From NCBI RefSeq assembly GCF_029906345.1, contig NZ_JARYGY010000006.1, positions 310,001 through 374,000 of the forward strand: a stretch of DNA of 64,000 nucleotides, read 5' to 3'. Of this stretch, positions 17,206 to 26,245 are shown piece after piece. Both the position numbers and the translations under genes were made by a program. Numbering within the stretch: position 1 is the stretch's first letter; every line of letters begins with the position of its first letter. The stretch is from Aquimarina mycalae. Lineage in GTDB: Bacteria; Bacteroidota; Bacteroidia; Flavobacteriales; Flavobacteriaceae. The notes under the pieces are model-generated. The model was not told where the DNA came from and ran no database searches. It was given only the letters and a program-made list of their open reading frames with translations.

Positions 17206-20200
17206 TTAATTGATTGTAAAGGTTTTTATTTCTTTGAAGGGAGAAGTCTCTAATTTCTCTATATTCTCTTGATAGGGTTTCCACTCGTCATTAAAGAAAG
17301 TATTTGTTTTGTTTAATGCATCTGTTAATGCATCTTTAGCATGTTTTATCAAAGTATTTTCTGTAGATGTCAAACCATTTTGGCGACTACCTGTATAAAA
17401 TCCAGCAGTACCAAGGCGTTGCATAATTGTCACTTCAGGATTACGCGTAATTCCTTGTCTTTTGTCTTCTTTACCTAGATAAATAGCAATGGTAGTATCA
17501 ATCTTTTTAATGATTTCTTTAGATGCTTTGATTTGATCTTTAAATTTCTTTTTATCCAATTTTTTAAGCTCTTTTTGATATTTTGAGGCTACGTTTTTAC
17601 TTTCTACCAATTGCTTTACTGCATCTGCAGCGGTTTGCCTCATCGATTCTAAGTTTTTAGAAGCCGTATAGATCTCATTGATGTTTTGCTGTGAGACTTG
17701 CAATCTAGGATCTGATTTAACCTGAATGTTGGTTTCAGATTTTTGATCGCCATATTCCATAATTAGTCTGTAAGTTCCTGGTTTAACACCAACTCCTCCT
17801 GGTTCACCTTTAGATTTCTGGATAGTTCTTGATGGGCGATCTACGCCTTTTTCATCCATAAACCAACGCATTTTGTGTATTCCTGTAGAATCAGGCGTTT
17901 TTTGTTTCAGTGTTCTAATAAGTCGATTACCATCATAAATTTTTAGATGAATAGAATCCCACTTTACTTTATTTTCTTCTTTTTCATCATCTGTTGTATC
18001 ATTTTCATCTTCTTTGTTACCACCCTCTTTTTTAATCTCTTCTTTTTTCTTTTCTGCTACGGTTACATAGTAAGAAATATGAGCACCAAAATTACGATTC
18101 TCTCCATTGTATAAGGCATCCCCACCGAAACGACTTCCTGTAGGTTGTTGATATGCTGCTCGATAGGCAATTGGAGGATCAAAAAGCTGTAATTTTTGAT
18201 TTAAAATACTTTTGTTTTTTGCTAAAGCACGTAATGGTCGAATATCATCTAATACCCATGCAGCTCTTCCAAAGGTTCCAATTACTAAATCATGTTCTCT
18301 AGGTTGTATCACTAGGTCTTTTACAGAAACTGTAGGAAAACCAGAGGTCCATTTCGTCCATTTGTTTCCAGCATCTAGAGAAATATACAATCCGTCATCT
18401 GTTCCTAAGAAAAGTAAATTTTTCTCTATAGGATCTTCTACAATACTAAGTGTATAACTTTTTACATCATTTCTATCTACAATACGCTGCCAGGTTTTTC
18501 CATAGTCAACCGTTCTATATGCATATGGAGTATAATTAAATCTTCTATAATCATTAGCTACTAAGAGTGCTTCTCCTTTTTTCTTATTAGAAGCTTTTAT
18601 TTGTACGATCCAGCTACCTGCAGGTAACCCTTTAATATTTTTAGAGACATCAGTCCAGTTTGCTCCTCCATTTTGAGTAAGGTGCACACGTCCATCATCT
18701 GTGGCTGCCCAAAGCATATTTTGTTCTAATGAGGATGGTTCTATAACTAAAATAGTACAATGATTTTCTGCTCCAGTAGCATCCATAGTTAAACCACCAC
18801 TTTCTGCTTGTTTTAGTTTTTCGGGATTATTGGTAGATAGATCAGGGGAAATGATTTCCCAGGTTAGCCCTTTGTCTTTACTTTTATGTACAAACTGACT
18901 TCCAAAATACAGTGTATTATTATCAAAAGGGTCGATATTAATAGCAGCGTTCCAATTAAAGCGCAGTTTTACTTCAGGATCAGGATGAGTAGGACGTACT
19001 GTATAGTTATTACCAGTCATCCAATCATAGCGACTTACAAAACCTTGTTGACTCATAGACCATCCATATCTCGAATCATCTTTGTCTGGAACCACATCAA
19101 ATCCATCTCCAAAAGAAATTTCTTGCCAATAAGAATTTCTGATACCTTGAGCTTTCCATACATAGGCAGGTCCACGCCAGCTACCATTATCTTGCATACC
19201 TCCATATACATTATAAGGAAACTCATTATCCACGTTAATATGATAAAACTGAGCAACAGGCAGGTTTCCTATAAACCTCCATGTTTTTCCTCCATCTTTG
19301 GTAATATTTAACCCTCCATCATTACCGTCAATCATAAAATTACCATTATTAGGGTGAATCCACCAAGCATGATGATCTGGATGAACACCATTATCCACGC
19401 CATATGCAGGCATTAATTGTGTGAATTTTTTACCACCATCCTGAGATACATTTACATAAGTAAACACAGAATACACTCGGTTTTCATTCTGAGGATCTAC
19501 ATAAATTTCTGAATAATAGAATGGACGGTTACCAATGTCATTTTTGTCATTTATTTTCTTCCAAGTAAACCCTCCATCTTCAGATTTATAAAGCGCATTT
19601 TTTTTAGCTTCGATTAAGGCATAGATGATGTCTGGTTTGTTTCGGGCTATTGCAATTCCTATCCTCCCTAAATCTCCTTTAGGTAACCCATCTTTATCAG
19701 TGCTTTCTTTCCATGTTTTTCCACCATCATGGGTAATAAACAACCCAGAACCTTCACCACCTGATTTAAAAAACCAAGGATCTCGTTTGTGTTCCCATAA
19801 AGCAGCAATCAATTTATTAGGGTTTGTAGGATCCATAACCAGATCAGCAGCTCCGGTTTTATTATTCGCAAAGAGTATTTTGTTCCAGGTTTCTCCTCCG
19901 TCTGTAGTTTTAAAAACACCTCTTTCTGGATGTTCTCCCCAAGGAGAACCTATTGCCGCAGCATATACTGTGTTAGGATCGGTTGGATCAACAATAATTC
20001 TATGAATATGACGCGTTTTTTCTAAACCCATCAGTTTCCAATGTTTACCACCATCTAATGATCTGTATATCCCAAATCCTCCGTTAAGACTATTTCTTGG
20101 ATTACCTTCTCCAGTTCCAACCCATATCACAGAAGGATTGGATTGCTGGATCGCTACCGCACCAATTGAAGCTGTAACTTCTTTATCAAAAACTGGATTC

Positions 20201-20424
20201 CATTTGATACCTCCAGAAGTAGATTTCCACAATCCTCCAGAAGCTGTTCCTGCATATATGATATCCGGATTAGAAATCACTACATCGATAGAGGTTACAC
20301 GTCCACTCATTCCACCAGGACCAATATTACGTGGATGTATGTTTTTTACATGATCCATAGAAAACTCCTGAGCAGAAATAGTTGACGATAGTATCAAGGA
20401 TAATAGCAATAGTAATCTTTTCAT
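17206..20424 (-). CDS. Large exported BNR/Asp-box (sortilin/VPS10-like) beta-propeller protein
   Basis: A 1072-residue protein with signal peptide 1-19 (STISAQ). Residues 30-760 carry at least nine Asp-box repeats (S/T-x-D-x-G-x-x-W, e.g. SLDGGKHW, TTDGGETW, SEDGGFTW, TVDYGKTW), as in sialidases, sortilin and xyloglucanase-type propellers. A Lys/Glu-rich loop lies around 800-830, and the C-terminal 200 residues are a helical, coiled-coil-like region. Similar large proteins are common in Bacteroidetes and usually annotated 'glycosyl hydrolase', but I see no catalytic signature and would not assign an activity. Second gene of the MBL/BNR/S9/DUF2490 operon. Confidence 0.8.
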   Translation of the reverse strand: MKRLLLLLSLILSSTISAQEFSMDHVKNIHPRNIGPGGMSGRVTSIDVVISNPDIIYAGTASGGLWKSTSGGIKWNPVFDKEVTASIGAVAIQQSNPSVIWVGTGEGNPRNSLNGGFGIYRSLDGGKHWKLMGLEKTRHIHRIIVDPTDPNTVYAAAIGSPWGEHPERGVFKTTDGGETWNKILFANNKTGAADLVMDPTNPNKLIAALWEHKRDPWFFKSGGEGSGLFITHDGGKTWKESTDKDGLPKGDLGRIGIAIARNKPDIIYALIEAKKNALYKSEDGGFTWKKINDKNDIGNRPFYYSEIYVDPQNENRVYSVFTYVNVSQDGGKKFTQLMPAYGVDNGVHPDHHAWWIHPNNGNFMIDGNDGGLNITKDGGKTWRFIGNLPVAQFYHINVDNEFPYNVYGGMQDNGSWRGPAYVWKAQGIRNSYWQEISFGDGFDVVPDKDDSRYGWSMSQQGFVSRYDWMTGNNYTVRPTHPDPEVKLRFNWNAAINIDPFDNNTLYFGSQFVHKSKDKGLTWEIISPDLSTNNPEKLKQAESGGLTMDATGAENHCTILVIEPSSLEQNMLWAATDDGRVHLTQNGGANWTDVSKNIKGLPAGSWIVQIKASNKKKGEALLVANDYRRFNYTPYAYRTVDYGKTWQRIVDRNDVKSYTLSIVEDPIEKNLLFLGTDDGLYISLDAGNKWTKWTSGFPTVSVKDLVIQPREHDLVIGTFGRAAWVLDDIRPLRALAKNKSILNQKLQLFDPPIAYRAAYQQPTGSRFGGDALYNGENRNFGAHISYYVTVAEKKKEEIKKEGGNKEDENDTTDDEKEENKVKWDSIHLKIYDGNRLIRTLKQKTPDSTGIHKMRWFMDEKGVDRPSRTIQKSKGEPGGVGVKPGTYRLIMEYGDQKSETNIQVKSDPRLQVSQQNINEIYTASKNLESMRQTAADAVKQLVESKNVASKYQKELKKLDKKKFKDQIKASKEIIKKIDTTIAIYLGKEDKRQGITRNPEVTIMQRLGTAGFYTGSRQNGLTSTENTLIKHAKDALTDALNKTNTFFNDEWKPYQENIEKLETSPFKEIKTFTIN

Positions 20425-20443
20425 TGTTTTGTAAGTGAGTTAA

Positions 20444-21217
20444 TTATAGTTGTATTTGTTGTTCTAATGTATTCAAGAAATATACATCGGGATAGGTTAC
20501 TTTCATATCCTGCAATTCTTGTTTGTTTATTCTCGGCGAAATATGCGTTGCTATAATATGCTTTGGATTAATATGTTTTTTAATTAACATAGTTGCATTG
20601 TTATCCAATAACATCCAATATGGCAGGACTGCGATATCTATGTGTTCATTCACTAAATCTAATTGACTAAATAAATTAATTTCTTCCATCCAATTGGTAT
20701 CTCCTACATGTAGCACTTTTTTAATACCAAAATCAACAAGATACCCAACATTTTCGACAGAGATATGCCTTTTACCTACGTGGTTAATTTTTAAACCTTT
20801 AATTTCAATGTTTTTAAGCTTTACAACTTGTTTATCGTAATTGATTGTTGATATTGTAAAAACTCTATCTTTAAAATGTTTGATTTCCTTAGTGATCTGA
20901 TTAGACCCCAATAGGATTGCTTTTTTATTAGTGTTTAAATATTCGTTCGAAAGTAATGCGCTAAAATGATCCCCATGATAATGAGTAAAAAGAATCCCAT
21001 CAGGTAGTAATTTCGTTTGTATCTTATCTATCAATGTTGATGGAGGAAAAAGATAATCATCTCCATATTCGGTATGTAATCCATCAATCAATACAGAAGA
21101 TTGTCCATCTGTTATATAAACCCCTATATTTCCTATGTATGTAAAGGATAACTTCTTTTGAGAAAAGGTGAAAATACTAGAGAATAGAAGCGTTAAAAGG
21201 AATAGTCTTTTTAACAT
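20444..21217 (-). CDS. Exported MBL-fold metallo-hydrolase (UlaG/L-ascorbate-lactonase-like)
   Basis: A 257-residue protein with signal peptide 1-20 (IFTFSQ). Metal-binding motif H79-Y-H81-G-D83-H84, a later Asp in LHVGDTNW and a His in ATHISPR complete the metallo-beta-lactamase site. The sequence begins 'LSFTYIGNIGVYITDGQSSVLIDG', as in the UlaG-like branch (PF13483/PF12706), so lactonase, phosphodiesterase or similar activity is possible. First gene of the four-gene operon, 19 nt ahead of the BNR gene. Confidence 0.85.
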   Translation of the reverse strand: MLKRLFLLTLLFSSIFTFSQKKLSFTYIGNIGVYITDGQSSVLIDGLHTEYGDDYLFPPSTLIDKIQTKLLPDGILFTHYHGDHFSALLSNEYLNTNKKAILLGSNQITKEIKHFKDRVFTISTINYDKQVVKLKNIEIKGLKINHVGKRHISVENVGYLVDFGIKKVLHVGDTNWMEEINLFSQLDLVNEHIDIAVLPYWMLLDNNATMLIKKHINPKHIIATHISPRINKQELQDMKVTYPDVYFLNTLEQQIQL

Positions 21218-21304
21218 TTTTTTGATTGATTACTTAATTATGTGCTTAAAGTTAAGAAAATGAAAATGCGAAACTCTTAAAGGGGTGTTAACGTGAAAAA
21301 GAGG

Positions 21305-21312
21305 TACATTTG
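21305..21312 (+). promoter_or_regulatory. -7 box TACATTTG for the 77-residue gene
   Basis: An exact TAnnTTTG match 20 nt before the ATG at 21333. The -33 position has only a partial TTA core. It supports the small gene as real. Confidence 0.5.
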
Positions 21313-21332
21313 AATGGAATAAACTTGTCATT

Positions 21333-21566
21333 ATGAAATTTATAGAGCTTACGTTAAAAAATCATATTATCGTTCATGGATTTGATGCAAGAAATCATGA
21401 GATAACTGAAGAAGTGAAGGTGGAAACAGCTTCAAAAAAGCTAGTAGCAATTGATAGAATACTCTCTGTGAGCGAGCAGTTTATTTTAATACAATATGCA
21501 TATAACAGAGTTATATACTGGGAGTATTTAGAAACATATGAAAATGTACAAGCAATGCTTTCCTAA
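21333..21566 (+). CDS. Small cytoplasmic protein of unknown function
   Basis: A 77-residue protein starting MKFIELTLKNHIIVHGFDA. The predicted pattern is four or five beta strands with a short C-terminal helix and the motif 'VAIDRILSVSEQFILIQYAYNRVIYWEY'. Bacteroidetes genomes hold many such short SH3-like or barrel-like proteins, but I cannot name a family. It has a promoter box, a proper ATG and no overlap with neighbours, and converges with the next gene across 9 nt. Confidence 0.6.
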   Translation: MKFIELTLKNHIIVHGFDARNHEITEEVKVETASKKLVAIDRILSVSEQFILIQYAYNRVIYWEYLETYENVQAMLS

Positions 21567-21575
21567 AACCTAAAT

Positions 21576-21929
21576 TTAAGGATTCATTATTTTGGATTTT
21601 TTACTATTTCGTGCTGAGATTAGTTTAAAATCCTTATTCACTTTTACAATGATAATATTTCCTGTATGGAGATTAATCATTTTCCATCTAAAACCATAAG
21701 AAGTTTCAAAGATGGCAGATCTTGCCATTTTTCTTAGATCAATCTCATCTATTTTTTCGATAACTTCAGTAGCTAAAATATCAAGTCCTCTTTTTTGGAC
21801 CTCTTCATCAGAAAGTTTACGATCCGTAGTGTTTTGAGTGCTATTGGCCAAGAATTGGTCTGTAGAAAAATTACTTGGGTATAATATACCGAAAGAAAAT
21901 AGTAATAAGTAAAGTATATATTGTTTCAT
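21576..21929 (-). CDS. Small exported protein of unknown function
   Basis: A 117-residue protein with signal peptide 1-18 (MKQYILYLLLFSFGILYP). The mature part is charged and alpha/beta, ending 'NLHTGNIIIVKVNKDFKLISA'. No family recognised. Monocistronic. A palindrome about 32 nt upstream of the ATG (CTTAT-CAC-ATAAG) recurs almost identically at the same distance from the 53558 gene. Confidence 0.55.
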   Translation of the reverse strand: MKQYILYLLLFSFGILYPSNFSTDQFLANSTQNTTDRKLSDEEVQKRGLDILATEVIEKIDEIDLRKMARSAIFETSYGFRWKMINLHTGNIIIVKVNKDFKLISARNSKKSKIMNP

Positions 21930-21947
21930 ATTTTGTTATTTAATAGA

Positions 21948-21980
21948 ACTATATACTATGCTTATCACATAAGATATAGT
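21948..21980 (-). promoter_or_regulatory. Nested inverted repeat upstream of the 117-residue gene
   Basis: The inner palindrome CTTAT-CAC-ATAAG (21961-21973) is flanked by outer arms ACTATAT (21948-21954) and ATATAGT (21974-21980). The 12-mer CTTATCACATAA is also at 53592-53603, at nearly the same distance from a start codon (32 against 34 nt). A binding site or 5'-UTR hairpin is possible. Confidence 0.35.
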
Positions 21981-22199
21981 TACTAGATTATTAATGTTGT
22001 AACCATACTGTTGTTGTCGTTTGTACTAAAATTTAACATTCTTAAAATAAAGGGGACAATAAAATTAAGCCATAAAAAATCTTTTTACGGTATAGTTTTG
22101 TTAAAAAAAGGCTAATAAATCTTAAAATATGGAATTTTAGATGCTATTTAGGCTTTCATTTTGAGGAATTGTCAGAAAAAACGAGGTTTTGAGGAAAAT

Positions 22200-23345
22200 C
22201 TACTTCTTTCTATGTTTTTCTAAAGTATAGATTTTTCTACCTAATTCAGCTAGAAATGGAATACCAATAGTATCATATTCGTAAGTGTCATCGTTATAAA
22301 TTCTATTTTCATTTACATGTATAGTTGCCGAGAGAATAAATTCTATATCATTTTTAGTATCCTTTATATATGCACAATCTACTAGATATCCATAGGCATT
22401 TCCAACTTTGTTATAAATTTTTATATGTTCTGGGATAGCTTTTTTTGTGTCACCAAACATGAAAAACTTTACATAACCATCGTAATATGTTTTGGTTTTG
22501 TACCCTGCATCCGATGGTAATATTTGCATGGTGTTTATAATAAAATCCTGATCATCTTTTGTAATATTAAAACGCTCATTTTTCGAAAATGAAGCAGGAA
22601 ATTGAATTCGTTTCATTATTTCATGTAAAGATCTTAACGGGAGGTAGTTTTTTTCTGAGAAATCCTTTGGTTTCCTGAGTAATGTGTCATTATAAATATA
22701 ACCCGTACCTTTTAATACTTTATCCAAGGATAATTTTGATAACGGTCTATTTTCTATGGTTGCCTGTTCATAGACAGGAATACTATCTTGAATATGATTT
22801 TTGAATACTATAGATTGGGTTTTCAAATTTTGAGAATGAAATGCAGACAATCGATGAGAAATACGACCAGTAATATTTTTAGAACTCAGTTTTTCATTGA
22901 TATAATCCTGACCAAGGAATTCAAACAGACGATTATAAGCTTGATTATCGCTTACCGCAAAAATGTCAATGATTTCTTTTTCAATGTTGGTATGAAGCGT
23001 ATCACGTTGTAGTATAAAATTCGTCTTTCTGTTTAGATGAATTCCACGTTCTTGTAATTCTTTTATCTTTTCTAAGGCGATTATAGCAATTGGAAATTTT
23101 ACCGTGCTTGCAGGATAGAAATAGGTGCTGTCCGATACATTGAATTCATAATCTGTAAAAGTTACTTTTCCGTTTTCATCTTTATCAATCTGGCTATATA
23201 GTATCTGAACCTCGTGTTTTTCGATATTTTGCATTACATTCTTGATGCGTGGCGTATCAGAATACAACACTTCTTCTAAAGGATTTTTTTTAGCACAAGA
23301 AGTAGCAAAAATGCAGATAATAATTATAGAAAAAGTAGATTTCAT
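22200..23345 (-). CDS. Class A beta-lactamase-like serine hydrolase, lipoprotein
   Basis: A 381-residue protein. Lipobox ATSC gives a lipidated C17. The penicillin-recognising fold shows S80-T-V-K83, S132-D-N134 and a K-V-G triad (IYNKVGNAYGY) in place of K-T-G. I see no clear Omega-loop Glu, so this is more likely a PF13354-type 'serine hydrolase' than a true beta-lactamase. About 110 residues longer than TEM-type enzymes, the extra being in the middle. It follows the M28 peptidase by 40 nt and is likely co-transcribed. Confidence 0.8.
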   Translation of the reverse strand: MKSTFSIIIICIFATSCAKKNPLEEVLYSDTPRIKNVMQNIEKHEVQILYSQIDKDENGKVTFTDYEFNVSDSTYFYPASTVKFPIAIIALEKIKELQERGIHLNRKTNFILQRDTLHTNIEKEIIDIFAVSDNQAYNRLFEFLGQDYINEKLSSKNITGRISHRLSAFHSQNLKTQSIVFKNHIQDSIPVYEQATIENRPLSKLSLDKVLKGTGYIYNDTLLRKPKDFSEKNYLPLRSLHEIMKRIQFPASFSKNERFNITKDDQDFIINTMQILPSDAGYKTKTYYDGYVKFFMFGDTKKAIPEHIKIYNKVGNAYGYLVDCAYIKDTKNDIEFILSATIHVNENRIYNDDTYEYDTIGIPFLAELGRKIYTLEKHRKK

Positions 23346-23385
23346 ACTGCAGAAAATTCATTAATATTTATTGAACAATTCAATG

Positions 23386-24852
23386 TTACTTTTTGTTGTA
23401 TAGTTTTTTACCTGCTTCATAGTATTTGTCACCTTCTATCCAAAATGGAGTATCAGGATTGTTAGCAATGTTTCTACATGCCAAGACATATGATTGAAAA
23501 AATTTAAGTAGATAATCATAATCCAACGTATCGGGGTTATCAGTTATCTGATGATAGTATTTTGCGATTTCTTTATCAAAAGCGGTGAAACCCATACTGA
23601 ATGTTGGTGCGGGAATTCCTTTAGCAGCAAAATTTACATTATCAGAACGATCAAACAAGCCTTGTTCTGGAGCTGGATCTCCAATAGCTTTTAGCCCAAA
23701 CGCGTTAGCAGCATTTTTTATATCTTCTGATGCTGTAGTTCTTTCTAAACCAACGATAGTCGCTATGCTTGTATCGTTATATCCTCCATTATCACTATTA
23801 AAACAATATACCATTTGGTGTAACGGAATCATTGGATGATCTACATACCAAGTACTACCTAATAATCCTTTTTCTTCACCAGTAAATAAGATAAATAAAG
23901 CAGATCTTTTAGTTGGGTGTTTAGCAATGTTTTTTGCTGCGGATAAAACGGTAACTGTACCAACAGCATTATCTCGGGCACCATTATAGATTGAATCATT
24001 ATCCACAGCAGTACCGATACCTACGTGGTCATAATGGGCAGAATAAATAACAAATTCATTTTTTAATTTTGGATCCGTACCTTCTACCATGCCGACTACA
24101 TTTTGTGATTGCACAGTACCTTTTTTGATTCCATCAATATTTAAGGTAGTCTGAATTTCGTTTTTGTCAGTAAAGAAGGCACCAATCGATTCTTTTTGAT
24201 CATTAATCCAGATATAAGTAAAATCATTTGTTTTCTCTTCTTTAGAAACGTTCATTTTTTCGCCATTAAAACTATGATCCAATTGCGTCCAGATTTTATC
24301 ATTTACATTAATGATTTCTATAATGCCAACAGCACCATTTTCTTTAGCCAAAGCGGTTTTCTCCTTTATTTTTGAAAATGCAAACCGAAGATCACGATTG
24401 TCTTTAGTACCAGAATAGGTTACCACCATTTTCCCTGTTACATCCGTGTTTTTGTAATCTTCAGACATACCATAATTGAGAAATACAGTGGCTCCAGAAT
24501 ATGACGTATTAATTTTATTCAGTGTTATTATTTTTGAGGTAGAGAAATCATTAGTTTTAAATGTTGCATTGTTAAATGGAGAAGTTGTGTTTAGCATAAC
24601 CTCTTGAAAATAGTTATTGTTTTCAGCAACTGACTTTACACCGTATCCGCGAAGCATATTAGTTAAATATTGTGCAGCTATTTTGTTTTCTGGTGTACCA
24701 GTTTGCCTTCCTTTTAATTCATCAGAAGCTAGAAAATAAATGTGTCCTTCAATTTCATTTTTAGAAACTGTAGACTTTACTTTTTCAATATCATTCTGCG
24801 CGAAAAGGGTATATGAAATGCTTAAAAGCAGAAATAAGATTAGATTTTTCAT
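23386..24852 (-). CDS. M28-family zinc aminopeptidase with PA-type insert, exported
   Basis: A 488-residue protein with signal peptide 1-18 (TLFAQ). A PA-like domain (about 110-250) precedes the M28 catalytic domain (255-475) containing SAHYDHVG (first His ligand), NGARDNAVG (bridging Asp), FTGEEKGLLG (catalytic Glu pair), FNSDNGG and a late YYHQITD His. These enzymes release N-terminal residues in the periplasm. First gene of a probable pair with the class A-like hydrolase; divergent from the VWA gene. Confidence 0.9.
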   Translation of the reverse strand: MKNLILFLLLSISYTLFAQNDIEKVKSTVSKNEIEGHIYFLASDELKGRQTGTPENKIAAQYLTNMLRGYGVKSVAENNNYFQEVMLNTTSPFNNATFKTNDFSTSKIITLNKINTSYSGATVFLNYGMSEDYKNTDVTGKMVVTYSGTKDNRDLRFAFSKIKEKTALAKENGAVGIIEIINVNDKIWTQLDHSFNGEKMNVSKEEKTNDFTYIWINDQKESIGAFFTDKNEIQTTLNIDGIKKGTVQSQNVVGMVEGTDPKLKNEFVIYSAHYDHVGIGTAVDNDSIYNGARDNAVGTVTVLSAAKNIAKHPTKRSALFILFTGEEKGLLGSTWYVDHPMIPLHQMVYCFNSDNGGYNDTSIATIVGLERTTASEDIKNAANAFGLKAIGDPAPEQGLFDRSDNVNFAAKGIPAPTFSMGFTAFDKEIAKYYHQITDNPDTLDYDYLLKFFQSYVLACRNIANNPDTPFWIEGDKYYEAGKKLYNKK

Positions 24853-25075
24853 AAAGTTGATTGTAATGAAGTTTTATTATATGACGAAAATGTATTTTGA
24901 AATACATTTAAAAAATGTACCCGAATATCTCAAAGATACGGATTGTAAGGAATTAATATATTACAAAAAGAAATGGGGAGTGATCTAAGGTTAATTCTCC
25001 AAAACATATGTTAATTCTGATGAATTAGAGCCCTTTTCAGTCGATATCTTTTATAAATTATGCTAACTTTATATA

Positions 25076-26206
25076 ATGGAAAAGAAAAAGGAAATTTTTA
25101 AAAAAGGGTTTGCTTTTAAGAAATATGAGGCTCCAGAACAGTCTCCATTTGATAAGCTTTTTGATATTTTTCAAGAAATTATTACGCATACTTCTGGGGA
25201 TCTGGATGAGGCTATAGATTGGATGAAAGAACTGGATAGAGAATATGAACTTACCAGTGAGGACTATACCATGGATGATTTTATCGAAGATCTTAAAAGG
25301 AAAGGATATATCCGTGAAGAAATAAGACCAGATGGTAAAGGTGGAATGTCTATTACATCTAAAACAGAACAATCGATCAGACAAAGAGCATTGGATCAGA
25401 TATTTGGAAATTTAAAGCGAGGAAGAACTGGAAATCATAGAACAAAATATACAGGAAGAGGTGATGAACATGCTGGAGAGTTTAGAAATTACCAATATGG
25501 GGATGCGATAGAAAGAATATCGATAACCGAAAGTTTAAAAAATGCACAGATAAATCATGGAATTGGTAATTTTAATCTAACTGAAGATGATCTGGTAGTT
25601 GAAGAAACTCAATTCAAAGCCCAAATGAGTACAGTGCTGATGATCGACATTAGTCATAGTATGATTTTATATGGAGAAGATCGTATCACTCCCGCTAAAA
25701 AAGTAGCAATGGCATTAGCTGAACTCATAACTACAAGATATCCTAAAGATACTCTAGATATTTTAGTGTTTGGAAATGATGCCTGGCCAATTGCAATTAA
25801 GGACTTACCCTATTTACAAGTTGGACCTTATCATACCAATACAGTTGCTGGGTTACAGTTAGCAATGGATATGCTTAGAAGGAAACGAAATACCAACAAA
25901 CAGATTTTTATGATTACTGATGGTAAACCTAGTTGCCTAAGAATGTCTGATGGACAGTATTATAAGAATAGTAATGGATTGGATAGGCAAATTGTAAATA
26001 AATGTTATATGATGGCACAACAGGCTAGAAAACTGCACATTCCCATTACCACATTTATGATTGCACAAGATCCTTATTTGATGCAGTTTGTAAGAGAATT
26101 TACGCACGCTAATCAAGGAAAAGCTTTTTATACAGGCTTAAAAGGTTTGGGTGAAATGATTTTTGAGGATTATGAAACCAATAGAAAAAAAAGAATTAGA
26201 GGATAA
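25076..26206 (+). CDS. VWA-domain protein, partner of a MoxR/ChlI-type ATPase
   Basis: A 376-residue protein without signal peptide. The N-terminal 180 residues are charged, helical and unrecognised. A von Willebrand A domain follows, with MIDAS D191-I-S193-H-S195 in LMIDISHSM, a middle threonine in HTNTVAGLQ and the third motif ITDGKPS. It precedes an AAA+ ATPase gene by 39 nt. VWA plus AAA+ pairs (ChlD/ChlI, CoxE/CoxD, MoxR systems) act as metal-insertion or protein-remodelling machines. The target here is unknown; no tetrapyrrole genes are near. Confidence 0.85.
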   Translation: MEKKKEIFKKGFAFKKYEAPEQSPFDKLFDIFQEIITHTSGDLDEAIDWMKELDREYELTSEDYTMDDFIEDLKRKGYIREEIRPDGKGGMSITSKTEQSIRQRALDQIFGNLKRGRTGNHRTKYTGRGDEHAGEFRNYQYGDAIERISITESLKNAQINHGIGNFNLTEDDLVVEETQFKAQMSTVLMIDISHSMILYGEDRITPAKKVAMALAELITTRYPKDTLDILVFGNDAWPIAIKDLPYLQVGPYHTNTVAGLQLAMDMLRRKRNTNKQIFMITDGKPSCLRMSDGQYYKNSNGLDRQIVNKCYMMAQQARKLHIPITTFMIAQDPYLMQFVREFTHANQGKAFYTGLKGLGEMIFEDYETNRKKRIRG

Positions 26207-26245
26207 AAGATAGTATACAACTAGAATTTTGCTGAGAAGAAAAAT

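Noticed and set aside
17195..17284. N-terminal extension of the S9 peptidase frame
   Set aside because: Overlaps the upstream BNR gene and precedes a clean lipoprotein signal; the ATG at 17194 is preferred.
18886..19311. 141-codon plus-strand open frame inside the BNR gene
   Set aside because: Antisense to a well-supported repeat protein; its composition is that of a complementary strand and it has no motifs.
22093..22100. Plus-strand TAGTTTTG box with no gene downstream
   Set aside because: No -33 element and no open frame or RNA structure follow; 8-bp matches in AT-rich DNA arise by chance. An antisense transcript into 22200 is possible but unsupported.
24866..24988. 40-codon plus-strand open frame between the M28 and VWA genes
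   Set aside because: No promoter box and no recognisable composition; the frame also runs antisense into the M28 start. Too weak to call a gene.
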